Shown: positions 16,958-24,375 of the stretch, one piece after another | Numbering within the stretch: the first letter of the stretch is position 1 | Layout of the letters: each line of letters opens with the position of its first letter | DNA from: Deltaproteobacteria bacterium | GTDB taxonomy: Bacteria; Desulfobacterota; Syntrophobacteria; Syntrophobacterales; Syntrophobacteraceae | Direction of reading: 5' to 3' | Assembly (NCBI GenBank): GCA_021777755.1 | Contig: JAJYDE010000026.1 | Coordinates: 1 to 51,735 of the forward strand | DNA length: 51,735 nt | The notes under the pieces: model-generated | Database searches by the model: none | Told to the model about the DNA's origin: nothing | The model's input: only the letters and a program-made list of their open reading frames with translations | Made by a program: the position numbers and the translations under genes

Positions 16958-17425
16958 ATGACTCTTTGGGTGGATGCCGACGCATGCCCCGGGGCAATCA
17001 AGGAGCTGATTATCCGAGCGGCGAGGCGGTTGAAAATTCTGGCGGTCTTCGTCGCCAATAAATACATCAGCATTCCTGAATCCAGCTACATTGCCGGCCG
17101 CAGGATCGGACTCGATCCGCAAGCCGTTGACATGCATATCACGGACAACGCCCGCGCCGGAGACGTGGTGGTGACCCAGGATATTCCGCTTGCATCCTCC
17201 CTTGTGGCAAAGGGAGTGGTGGTCATAAGCACCCGGGGGGAACTGTTCACCGAGGAAAACATAGGAGAGCGGCTTTCAATCCGCAACTTCATGCAGGGCC
17301 TTCGAGAGGCGGGCGCCCTAACGCCCGGCCCCGCCGAATTCGCGCGAAAAGACAGTCGGCGTTTTGCCGATACCCTGGACAGAGTCCTCACACGACTCCT
17401 CAAACCCGGGACCGCGGGAGGATGA
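16958..17425 (+). CDS. YaiI/YqxD family protein (DUF188, UPF0178)
   Basis: 155 residues, close to the usual length. The family signature is clear: WVDADACPGAIKELI at the start, then DAGDxVVTQDIPLAxxL as GDVVVTQDIPLASSLVAKG and a STRGELFTEENI block. It has a PIN-domain-like fold with conserved Asp residues, so nuclease activity on RNA is often suggested but not established. The stop overlaps the start of the RluA-like gene (ATGA), which indicates translational coupling. Confidence 0.9.
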   Translation: MTLWVDADACPGAIKELIIRAARRLKILAVFVANKYISIPESSYIAGRRIGLDPQAVDMHITDNARAGDVVVTQDIPLASSLVAKGVVVISTRGELFTEENIGERLSIRNFMQGLREAGALTPGPAEFARKDSRRFADTLDRVLTRLLKPGTAGG

Positions 17426-18357
17426 AAAACAACGGCTATGAGTATCGGGAGCAAGTTGACGCCTGGGGGGCCGGATTTTTTCTTTCCGCCTATCTGGCCA
17501 AAAAATATACCCATTCCCCGCAAACCGTCTGGCAGGATCGGATCACGAGGGGCGAAATTTCCTGCGACGGCCGCCCGGCACTGTGTGATACCCGCCTGAG
17601 ACCCGGACAACGGATCCTTTGGCGCAGGCCTGCCTGGGACGAACCGGATGCGCCCCTCACCTACAGCCTGATCCATGAAGACGACGACCTGCTCGCCGTG
17701 GCAAAGCCCTCCGGATTGCCCACCCTGCCCTCGGGCGGTTTTCTCGACCACACGCTTCTGGCTCTGGTTCGAAAAGACCGGCCCGAGGCAACTCCGGTGC
17801 ATCGGCTGGGACGGGGGACCTCGGGACTGGTGTTGTTTGCCCGAAACAAACGTGTCCGGTCAAGACTTGCCGAGGCTTTCAGAAATAATGAAGTTGTTAA
17901 AATTTACCGGGCGCTTGCCACCGGAGTGCCCGCGGCCCGGGAGTTTTCCATAACCGCACCCATAGGGCCCGTTGCGCACCCGAAGCTTGGGAGCCTCCAC
18001 TCGGTTTGTGCAACCGGAAAACATGCCCGCAGCCTGGTTCGACTGGTTGAGGCCGGAGAAAATATCTCTGTTTTGGAGGTGAGGATCGAAACGGGAAGAC
18101 CACACCAGATTCGCATTCATCTCGCCTTCGCAGGTCACCCGCTGGCGGGCGACCCCCTTTATGCAGCCGGAGCTCTTATCCGGGATCCCGATGCCCTGCC
18201 CGGAGACTGCGGCTACATGCTTCATGCCGAACGGCTAAACTTTCGCCACCCGGCAACGGGACTGCCTTTGGCGCTGTGGAGTTCTCCGCCGCCCGGCCTG
18301 TTTTCGCCAGCCTGCCGGCGCACAATTTTAACCAAGGGTGGAAGTGATTCGGGTTGA
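17422..18357 (+). CDS. RluA-family pseudouridine synthase homologue with HRLG motif
   Basis: 311 residues. The RluA core is recognisable: LLAVAKPSGLP, the HRLGRGTSGLVLFAR motif, KIYRALATG, TGRPHQIRIHLAFAGHPLAGDP and a C-terminal MLHAERLNF...P. In standard RluA enzymes the motif is HRLD and the Asp is the catalytic residue; here position 130 is Gly. Related homologues with HRLGRGTSG exist to my knowledge, so this may be a distinct subgroup rather than a dead enzyme. The N-terminal ~75 residues resemble a short S4-like RNA-binding segment. It starts inside the DUF188 stop codon. Confidence 0.82.
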   Translation: MKNNGYEYREQVDAWGAGFFLSAYLAKKYTHSPQTVWQDRITRGEISCDGRPALCDTRLRPGQRILWRRPAWDEPDAPLTYSLIHEDDDLLAVAKPSGLPTLPSGGFLDHTLLALVRKDRPEATPVHRLGRGTSGLVLFARNKRVRSRLAEAFRNNEVVKIYRALATGVPAAREFSITAPIGPVAHPKLGSLHSVCATGKHARSLVRLVEAGENISVLEVRIETGRPHQIRIHLAFAGHPLAGDPLYAAGALIRDPDALPGDCGYMLHAERLNFRHPATGLPLALWSSPPPGLFSPACRRTILTKGGSDSG

Positions 18358-18382
18358 TATTAATTTAGAACCATTCTAAACT
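18354..18382 (+). promoter_or_regulatory. Promoter of rubrerythrin operon with PerR-like palindrome in the spacer
   Basis: TTGATA (18354-18359), 17-base spacer, TAAACT (18377-18382). The spacer holds the perfect inverted repeat TTTAGAA-CCA-TTCTAAA (18364-18380). Its core is close to the PerR box TTATAATNATTATAA. Repressor binding there would block polymerase. Given the genes controlled, a peroxide-sensing PerR/Fur-family regulator is likely. Confidence 0.65.
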
Positions 18383-18447
18383 AGAGCGAAATTCGAGTTG
18401 AGAAGCCTCAGTGACCCTGTCCGGGGCAAGTCGAAAAGGAGCGATTT

Positions 18448-19023
18448 ATGGTCAGCATCAAGGGAACGCGAACGGAACAGAACCTTTTGAAGTCATTCGC
18501 CGGTGAAAGCCAGGCGCGCAATCGTTACACTTACTTTGCGGGGGTTGCAAGAAAGGAAGGCTACGTCCAGATAGCCGACATCTTCGAAGAGACCGCCAAT
18601 CAGGAAAAAGAGCACGCGAAGCGGTTCTTCAAGTTTTTGGAGGGGGGAGAGCTGGAGATTGTGGCCTCTTATCCGGGCGGCAAGATCGCAACGACGGCAG
18701 AAAACCTTCTGGCTTCCGCCAATGGCGAGCACGAAGAGCACGCCGAACTCTATCCCGCCTTTGCGTCCGTGGCAAAAGAGGAAGGCTTTCAAGCGATCGC
18801 CTCCGTTTGGGGTTTCATTTCAGTGGCTGAAAAGCATCACGAAAAACGCTACCGCGATCTGCTGGCAAACATTGAAAAAGGAACGGTTTTCAAGCGCGAC
18901 CGGGAAGTGATCTGGCGTTGCCGCAACTGTGGCTACCTGCACACGGGTAAAGAAGCTCCGGATACTTGTCCAGCCTGCATTCATCCCAGGGCCCATTTCG
19001 AGTTGCTAAGCGAGAACTGGTAG
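18448..19023 (+). CDS. rbr: Rubrerythrin
   Basis: 191 residues, the standard size. The ferritin-like four-helix domain carries the diiron ligand glutamates, among them E20 in GESQARNRY, E53 in NQEKEHAKRF, E97 in the EHEEH motif, and E128 and H131 in SVAEKHHEKRY. The C-terminal rubredoxin-like domain has C158/C161 (CRNCGY) and C174/C177 (CPAC). Rubrerythrin reduces hydrogen peroxide to water using rubredoxin or NADH-linked electrons in the cytoplasm of anaerobes. It is first in a four-gene oxygen-defence operon and is preceded by GGAG (AAAGGAG). Confidence 0.95.
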   Translation: MVSIKGTRTEQNLLKSFAGESQARNRYTYFAGVARKEGYVQIADIFEETANQEKEHAKRFFKFLEGGELEIVASYPGGKIATTAENLLASANGEHEEHAELYPAFASVAKEEGFQAIASVWGFISVAEKHHEKRYRDLLANIEKGTVFKRDREVIWRCRNCGYLHTGKEAPDTCPACIHPRAHFELLSENW

Positions 19024-19052
19024 AAAAAGTCGCCCGTCAGAGGAGAGCCGTT

Positions 19053-19895
19053 GTGGGTATAGGGGAAATGTACCCGGAGGAACTGGAGCGGTATATCTCG
19101 GAGAAAAAGGAAGGCGAATATCTCCTGGTCGATGTGCGAGAAGTCGCGGAATACGACAGGGAACACATTCCGGGGGCCCGGCTTTTGCCGCTCTCCGAAC
19201 TGGAGGGTCGCCTGGATGAACTTCCAGGGGACCGGGAGTTGGTGTTTTATTGCCACAGTGGGCGACGATCGAGTGTCGGGGCCGTTTTTGCGCAGGACTC
19301 CGGCCTGGTGAAGGCGGCCATCTACAACCTGACCGGGGGGATTTCGGCCTGGGAGGGCAAAACCCTCGGGGGGTTCCCCAGATTCGAAGTGATCGAACAA
19401 TGCGGAGATTTGTATCAAAGCCTTGAGCAGGCCATAAACATGGAGAAGGGAACTTTTCTTCTCTATGGAACGATGGCCGGACTCAGTTCGGGGCTGCCGA
19501 TCGCAAAAACACTGCAAAAGCTTTCGAGGATGGAAATTGCCCACGCCCGGGCGATCCATGCCTATTTGAGCAAAAAAAAGCAGGTCAAGCCCTTCGAAGA
19601 GCTGTTCGAGGAGTCGAGCGGCAACCTTGTCGAAGGGGGCTGGGACCTCGAGACCGTGGTCGGGCAACTGGGAAAAGAGGGGGGAAACCCGTGCGGTTTT
19701 TTCTCCGAACTCGCCCTGGAGATTGAGTACAGAGCCTACGATCTCTACCGCAACATGGCGGAAAAAGCGACCGATGCCGACCTCAAGGGCGCCATGTTAT
19801 TTTTGTCCGAACAGGAAAAAGCTCATGCAAGGCTTTTGGCCCACAGACTTGCCGACTGTTTTCAACAGCATGATCGAGAAGGGAGAAAGTCATGA
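19053..19895 (+). CDS. Rhodanese-ferritin-like fusion protein
   Basis: 280 residues from GTG 19053, chosen because AGGAGAG lies 6 bases upstream; the ATG at 19068 is an alternative and the longer frame overlaps rbr. Residues ~1-105 form a rhodanese domain with LLVDVREVAEYDREHIPGA and the catalytic cysteine in FYCHSGRRS (about residue 67). The rest is a helical ferritin/rubrerythrin-like domain with GTFLLYGTMAGLS, SRMEIAHARAIH, ALEIEYRAYDLYRNMA and SEQEKAHARLLAH, carrying paired Glu/His candidate metal ligands. It may couple sulfane sulfur handling to a diiron centre; the function is not established. It sits between rbr and a zinc-ribbon gene and overlaps the latter by 4 bases. Confidence 0.85.
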   Translation: MGIGEMYPEELERYISEKKEGEYLLVDVREVAEYDREHIPGARLLPLSELEGRLDELPGDRELVFYCHSGRRSSVGAVFAQDSGLVKAAIYNLTGGISAWEGKTLGGFPRFEVIEQCGDLYQSLEQAINMEKGTFLLYGTMAGLSSGLPIAKTLQKLSRMEIAHARAIHAYLSKKKQVKPFEELFEESSGNLVEGGWDLETVVGQLGKEGGNPCGFFSELALEIEYRAYDLYRNMAEKATDADLKGAMLFLSEQEKAHARLLAHRLADCFQQHDREGRKS

Positions 19896-20071
19896 AAAAG
19901 AAACGCTACAATGTAAAAGGGGAGTGTCCTCAATGCGCGTGTGGTGATGTCAGCTTTCTCGGCCCCGAGGTCCTCAAGGAAAAGTTCATAGGGGACGAAA
20001 AGGAAATTGAAATTCTTTGCCCCGCGTGCGGAACCAAGCACAAGGCCAAACTGGTGGAAGAAGAGAAATAG
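19892..20071 (+). CDS. Small zinc-ribbon protein in the rubrerythrin operon
   Basis: 59 residues. The ATG overlaps the stop of the rhodanese-ferritin gene (ATGA) and follows GGGAGAAAG. Two cysteine pairs are visible: CPQCACGD near the start and CPACGTKH near the end, a typical zinc-ribbon or rubredoxin-like spacing with a central Glu/Lys-rich loop. It ends with KLVEEEK. The tight position between rhodanese-ferritin and desulfoferrodoxin suggests a small electron carrier or metal-binding partner in peroxide/superoxide detoxification. I do not recognise a named family. Confidence 0.75.
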   Translation: MKKKRYNVKGECPQCACGDVSFLGPEVLKEKFIGDEKEIEILCPACGTKHKAKLVEEEK

Positions 20072-20114
20072 AGTTCGTCTTGAATGGTTGATTGGAGAAA
20101 AGGAGCAGAGGATC

Positions 20115-20492
20115 ATGGCGGAATTGATGCAAGTCTACAAATGCGAAACATGCGGCAATATCATCGAAGTCATCCACGGCGGGGGGGGAGAGTTGGTTTG
20201 CTGTGGAAAGCCGATGAAGCTCTTTGTGGAAAATACCGTTGATGCGGCCAAGGAAAAGCATGTTCCGGTGATCGAAAAGACCGCCGATGGCTACAAGGTG
20301 AAAGTGGGCAGCGTTGCCCATCCGATGGAGGAAAAGCACCTTATAGAGTGGATCGAACTGCAGGTCGCAGACAAAGTCTACCGCCGGTTCCTGAAACCCG
20401 GTGACGCCCCCGAGGCTCTTTTCTGCGTCAAGGAAGACGGCCCGGTTACGGCCAGGGAATACTGCAACCTTCACGGTCTTTGGAAGGCCTAG
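20115..20492 (+). CDS. dfx: Desulfoferrodoxin (superoxide reductase, two-iron type)
   Basis: 125 residues from the ATG at 20115; the in-frame extension to 20007 overlaps the previous gene and lacks protein character. The N-terminal desulforedoxin centre has C10, C13, C29 and C30. The catalytic centre II ligands are in place: H49 in EKHVPVIE (with E47 before K48), H69 in AHPM, H75 in EKHLIEW, and C117/H120 in CNLHGLW. It reduces superoxide to peroxide, which the upstream rubrerythrin can then remove. It is the last gene of the operon, followed by a strong terminator 16 bases on. Confidence 0.95.
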   Translation: MAELMQVYKCETCGNIIEVIHGGGGELVCCGKPMKLFVENTVDAAKEKHVPVIEKTADGYKVKVGSVAHPMEEKHLIEWIELQVADKVYRRFLKPGDAPEALFCVKEDGPVTAREYCNLHGLWKA

Positions 20493-20507
20493 AGGCAAAC
20501 ATCTTGA

Positions 20508-20550
20508 AAAAGCCCTCCATTCCGCGCTCTTTAACGGTTGGAGGGCTTTT
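20508..20550 (+). terminator. Strong bidirectional terminator after dfx
   Basis: AAAAGCCCTCCA (20508-20519) pairs perfectly with TGGAGGGCTTTT (20539-20550): a 12-bp stem with A/T flanks on both sides. It can serve the dfx operon and the convergent dehydratase gene ending at 20588. Confidence 0.85.
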
Positions 20551-20587
20551 CACAACAGAAACGACCCGAAGTGTGCCTCCCCGGCAC

Positions 20588-22042
20588 CTACCTGGTCAGA
20601 TTCAGCGTCTGCCTTACCAAATCCTTTTCGTGATCATAGTTTAGGACCCGCTGCAACATGATCTTTTGCGCCATGACCGGGCCCGCGCCATGCCAGGTGG
20701 CAACGCCGTGCTGGCCGGCCGTCCAGTTCTGGAGCAGCTTGTGGACCTTCATGATGTTTTCGGTGGGCTCGGTTGATCCGAAGCTGTAGAATTCCTTCAC
20801 GTAGTCCTTTATTTCCGGATTGTTGAGTTCTTTGAGAGATGGCATGGTGACGATCAGCCCCCCTCCTATGTCTCCGGCCAGGGCCATGACACGCCAGAAC
20901 GCATTGCAGATGTTCAACTTGGCCACGTTGCCCATCAACTCGTCAGGCAGGTAGACCCCCGAACCCGCCGGCTCCTCGGCGCCCTTGTTCGCCGCCGCCA
21001 GCCCGCAGGCCCTCCCCGTTTCTCTTAGCACAACCATTTCCATCAGTTCGTCGTTGATATGGGTGGCTTTTTCGAGTCCCTTGTATTCCTGGATCAGTTT
21101 GGCGGCCCCGATGATCTGGTTCATGAAGCCCACTTTGCACGTTCCCCCGCAGGTCATGCGGTGGGTTTTGGCAAACCGGGTGACGAATTTGACCGAGTAT
21201 TTGTATTCGCCGCAATGAAACACCCGATCCCGGGGAACGAACACGTTATCGAAGATCACAAGGGAGGTTTCCCTCTGGCCAAACCGGGGATTTCCCAGCT
21301 CGGAGAGATCCTGCGCGGCGTCACGTTCGGCCGAATAGGGCGTGTACTGGCAAACGTAGGTTATCCCCTTCGTGTCGGTGGGAACGGCGAAGGCCACCGC
21401 GTAGTCCTCTTCGCCCTCGAAATGGGCGGCCTGGGGCAAAACCACCATTTCATGGCTGGCAAAAGCGCCGCTGATGTTGATCTTGGCGCCCCGAACGAAG
21501 ATGCCGTCCTTGTTTTTGTCCACGATCTTAAGCGACAGGAAAGGGTCGGGCCAGTCGATCGTTCTTTGATTGCGCTTTCCGCGGGGCTCGGTGAGTGCTC
21601 CGGCAACCGCGAGATCGCGGCTCTGAACCATCTTGAGATACTCGATAAAACGAGGGTGGTACTTGGTCCCGAGATCCCGGTCCATCTCCCAGCAGGTTGC
21701 CGCCAGGGCATGAAAGGCATCGTATCCCACACAGCGGTAGATGCAGGTGCCGAGCATTTCGGCCGTGAAGGTTCCAGCCTCGGCCTTTTTCACCAGATCG
21801 TCCGTACTGGCGCTCACATGAGTGTAGCGGTTCACCACTTCGCCGGTAAGAGAAGACCGGCAAGTCATTATATCGCTGTAGCGGGGATCGGTCGCCCATT
21901 CATAGCTGGCCTTGTTAGCCTCCACCACCGTGCGGGTGTTTCTGTTTTCAAGGACGTTTTGAACCTGTTTACCATTCATGAAAACCCTGGGGTGCAGACT
22001 TTTCAGACTTTCTTCGAACTGTTCCGGGGTCATAAGAGCCAT
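20588..22042 (-). CDS. abfD: 4-hydroxybutyryl-CoA dehydratase / vinylacetyl-CoA isomerase-like flavoprotein
   Basis: 484 residues, the family length. It belongs to the 4-hydroxyphenylacetate 3-hydroxylase/AbfD superfamily. AbfD binds FAD and a [4Fe-4S] cluster through C99, C103, H292 and C299. Here MLGTCIYRCVGYD gives C100 and C104, and KTHRMTCGGTCKVG gives H294 with C298 and C302. The His-Cys spacing is thus one residue off the reference, so which Cys is the ligand needs checking. The protein is clearly AbfD-like rather than a monooxygenase. It could dehydrate 4-hydroxybutyryl-CoA or a related CoA thioester in the cytoplasm. It is preceded by tetR on the same strand (27 bases) and has a strong AAGGAG site. 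Confidence 0.82.
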   Translation of the reverse strand: MALMTPEQFEESLKSLHPRVFMNGKQVQNVLENRNTRTVVEANKASYEWATDPRYSDIMTCRSSLTGEVVNRYTHVSASTDDLVKKAEAGTFTAEMLGTCIYRCVGYDAFHALAATCWEMDRDLGTKYHPRFIEYLKMVQSRDLAVAGALTEPRGKRNQRTIDWPDPFLSLKIVDKNKDGIFVRGAKINISGAFASHEMVVLPQAAHFEGEEDYAVAFAVPTDTKGITYVCQYTPYSAERDAAQDLSELGNPRFGQRETSLVIFDNVFVPRDRVFHCGEYKYSVKFVTRFAKTHRMTCGGTCKVGFMNQIIGAAKLIQEYKGLEKATHINDELMEMVVLRETGRACGLAAANKGAEEPAGSGVYLPDELMGNVAKLNICNAFWRVMALAGDIGGGLIVTMPSLKELNNPEIKDYVKEFYSFGSTEPTENIMKVHKLLQNWTAGQHGVATWHGAGPVMAQKIMLQRVLNYDHEKDLVRQTLNLTR

Positions 22043-22069
22043 ATCGCTTCTCCTTTCTCGTTCATCTGT

Positions 22070-22723
22070 TCAGGTGGAATGCATTTTTGACGTCGGCCAT
22101 ATCGGCTCGGGGCCGGCTGAGCGTGAAACCTCTTCGAGGCCCGGTTTCAGATGATCCAGATATTGGCACAGGGAGTTGATCGTTACGTCCAGGGCGGCCG
22201 TGGATTTGTCCACACCGTAGAGGACCGTCATTCCCAGGATCCCGGCAAAAATCATTCCGCCAACGGCCGAGATGTCGGTTGCTTCGCCCAGTTCCCCCGA
22301 CTGTTTTGCCTGTTCGAGAAGTTTGGCGATCATGTTCTTGAGGCCGTCGAAGCCCCTTTTGACTTCGCCGGCCAATTCGGGGAGTTGGTCATCGAGTTCC
22401 ACCGAAAGAGTTACGAAAATGCAGCCGCCCGGCAAGCAGTTGGTGTCCCTCAAATAGATGTCTCTGAAGTTTAACAGCAACTTTTTGACTTTCCCGACCG
22501 GGCTTTCGATCCGGTCAAGACCCGCCAGGTTGTGCTCCCGCCATATTTCGCGGGCTCGGGCAAGGACGGCGAAATAGAGTTCCTCCTTGCTTTTGAAGTG
22601 GTTGTAAAAGCCTCCCTTGGAGCATCCGGCCGCCGTGGTGACGTCGAGCAGCGAAGTGCTTAGAAAGCCCTTTAGCGAAAAGAGCCTCAAGGCCTCCAGG
22701 ACGATTTTTTCTTTGAGTTTCAT
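22070..22723 (-). CDS. TetR-family transcriptional regulator
   Basis: 217 residues. The N-terminal HTH is typical: IVLEALRLFSLKGFLST then LLDVTTAAGCSKGGFYNHFKSKEELYFAV. The C-terminal ligand domain contains the CLPGGCIFV segment common in TetR regulators of lipid or CoA-thioester metabolism. It precedes the abfD-like gene on the same strand, so it probably represses itself and that gene. A perfect palindrome upstream (22865-22878) is its likely operator, and a CoA ester or free acid its likely inducer. Confidence 0.88.
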   Translation of the reverse strand: MKLKEKIVLEALRLFSLKGFLSTSLLDVTTAAGCSKGGFYNHFKSKEELYFAVLARAREIWREHNLAGLDRIESPVGKVKKLLLNFRDIYLRDTNCLPGGCIFVTLSVELDDQLPELAGEVKRGFDGLKNMIAKLLEQAKQSGELGEATDISAVGGMIFAGILGMTVLYGVDKSTAALDVTINSLCQYLDHLKPGLEEVSRSAGPEPIWPTSKMHST

Positions 22724-22864
22724 CTAAACGGCGCCTCCGCATTCGGACCTGATTTGAAATGAGGCCGGTAGCCCCGAGCCGACTTCCGGCCGTGTCCACC
22801 CCGGCACTCCAAAAACGGGAGTCCGAGGCCTAAAGATTCGATCCGGGCAGCAGCCGCGAAACAT

Positions 22865-22878
22865 ACCGACCGGTCGGT
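22865..22878. promoter_or_regulatory. Probable TetR operator
   Basis: ACCGACCGGTCGGT is a perfect 14-base palindrome about 140 bases upstream of the tetR start. This arrangement of ACCGACCGGTCGGT is a classic TetR-family operator form. Confidence 0.7.
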
Positions 22879-23522
22879 CTCTATCATGTTTCTATCGAAT
22901 CGCTCTCCCGATGTCAAGAATTGTTTCACAATCGCTCGCCCCCTCCTGCGGAGGGCAACGCTTTTCACTGCGAGTTATTTAATGAATACATGCAGTCAAA
23001 TTCCACGATGTGGCAAGCGCTACAGATTCCCTTTTTTCAATTCGATTCAGGCCCGATATTCGATCGGGTGGTAGAAGAGTTGAAGAAGGCGCCGATGCAG
23101 TTGCCCGATCCAAAATATGTGGTGATAATCACCGTGGATTCGATCTTCGATCAATCCGCGGGTCCCAAAGCGGGTCAACAGATCGTATAGCGCGACTGGA
23201 GCGGGGGGCCATATAGGTCGGGTCAATCCGGCAGGTTTATATGGCGCCCCCCAAGAGGCGATGGACGGAGGGCATCCACCATGTGCCCGCAAATTCGTGG
23301 AATCGCCGGCAGTCCCGTCAAAGACAACACTGCCCGCTTCTCGTCAGGGTAGACAGAGCGAAAGCCAACGTGTCCAAAGGAGGTGGTATTGAGGCGGAAT
23401 GGATATGACGAAGCAGACGGCCCCCCATCGAGGTTCATACAGCGGTAAAAGCCATAATGGGGGTCTGTGGTGATTTTGAGTGCGTCTTTGAAAGAAAAAC
23501 CTGCAACTGGAAGGAAAAACTC
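22879..23522. other. Gene-poor region between tetR operator and OsmC gene
   Basis: No gene I can defend. A plus-strand ORF at 22990-23190 (66 codons, tail KYVVIITVDSIFDQSAGPKAG) has protein-like composition but no ribosome site. A minus-strand stretch (about 23460-23223) reads SFGHVGFRSVYPDE and may be the C-terminal remnant of a formylglycine-generating (SUMF1/FGE)-like protein. An AAGGA at about 23508-23512 serves the OsmC gene. Confidence 0.35.
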
Positions 23523-23990
23523 ATGACAGAAGTAGTCCACACCTCGCGAATCAGTATAGTCAGGGAAAAGGGCCCCACAAGAAGGGCCGTGATAGAAGGC
23601 TTCGGCGAACCGATTTACTACGGCGTCCACGGCGGGATAAAAAACTTCTACAAAGTGGAGCCTGAAAAGGAGCATGCGGCCACTCTGGACCACATAGTGG
23701 CCGCCACGGCGGGCTGAATGATGGGAACACTGGCCGCGTCGCTGGCCGGAAAAAGAATTCGCACCACCGAAGAACTCTATCGGGCCGACGTGGAAGGAGA
23801 CATTGAAAACGTCGACGGCGTCCTGAAGATCACCACTATCCGGGTGGAATACCACCTGAAAGTGAAGGCGGACCAGAAAGAAGCCGCGCGGGAGGCTTTT
23901 TCCTCATATCTTACCCAATGTCCCGCCGCTCAAAGTGTAATCGGCTGCATAAAGTTGCAGGACAAACTTGAACTGGAAGAAGTGGCCTGA
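23523..23990 (+). CDS. OsmC-family selenoprotein (in-frame UGA read as Sec at codon 65)
   Basis: 155 codons with one internal TGA at 23715-23717. ATG 23523 has AAGGA 7-10 bases upstream. Both halves are in the same frame and together make one continuous OsmC-like protein: HAATLDHIVAATAG, then U65, then MMGTLAASLAGKRI. OsmC proteins have a catalytic Cys exactly there, and a second Cys, here C133 in YLTQCPAAQSV. TGA therefore replaces the peroxidatic Cys. A 7-bp hairpin with a 6-nt loop (23730-23749), 19 bases between the UGA and the loop, is a credible bacterial SECIS. OsmC enzymes reduce organic peroxides. OsmC-like selenoproteins have been described in other bacteria; a nonsense mutation is the alternative. 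No selA/B/C gene is in the window. Confidence 0.8.
23730..23749 (+). promoter_or_regulatory. SECIS-like hairpin for Sec insertion
   Basis: CUGGCCG (23730-23736), loop CGUCGC (23737-23742), UGGCCGG (23743-23749). The pairs are C-G, U-G, G-C, G-C, C-G, C-G, G-U. The first two loop bases include a G, and the distance from UGA is in the range used by bacterial SelB. Confidence 0.65.
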
Positions 23991-24319
23991 ACAGGACCTC
24001 GAAAATAGCCGGACCGCCTTGTCGGGATCCTCCGGCGCGAGTCTGGCGGCTTCGGCGGCCAGAGTCCTTATGGCGTTTTGAACTGCGGGACAGCTTGTAC
24101 TTGGAACCATCGAAAGCAATGGCCGACATACCGTGCCAAAGATAGGACGGGTTTCATTGGCCAGACCTACGGCATCATCGCAACAGCACCCCCCGGAGGG
24201 TGGCGGACGCCCAAGCTGATGAACCGGTGCCGATGGGATTTGCAAGGTCGTTTACGGGCGGGTTGGAGGCGGTGGACGCTTGCGCGTGATGGCCTTCGCT
24301 CGGGCCTGAATCAAGGGAA
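23991..24319. other. Intergenic region after OsmC gene
   Basis: About 330 bases without a recognised gene. A minus-strand frame contains CPAVQNAIRTLAAEAARLAP, which is protein-like, but no start, ribosome site or family could be assigned. It may be a decayed C-terminal fragment. Confidence 0.35.
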
Positions 24320-24341
24320 AGCCGGGCACTATGGCCCGGCT
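24320..24341 (-). terminator. Hairpin downstream of Gly/Met-rich gene
   Basis: AGCCGGGC (24320-24327) pairs exactly with GCCCGGCT (24334-24341), loop of six. On the minus strand it follows the stop at 24376, and the next bases are TTTCCCTT. It is a plausible but weak intrinsic terminator. Confidence 0.4.
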
Positions 24342-24375
24342 GAGAAGAAGCGGAAGTGTGAAACCTTTTCCCGTA

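Noticed and set aside
21059-22090. 343-codon plus-strand ORF opposite the AbfD-like gene
   Set aside because: It mirrors the conserved dehydratase; no start signal.
23523-23717. Reading the OsmC gene as two separate genes or a nonsense pseudogene
   Set aside because: The frame is unchanged across the TGA, the TGA replaces the catalytic Cys and a SECIS-like hairpin follows, so Sec insertion is the better explanation, though not proven.
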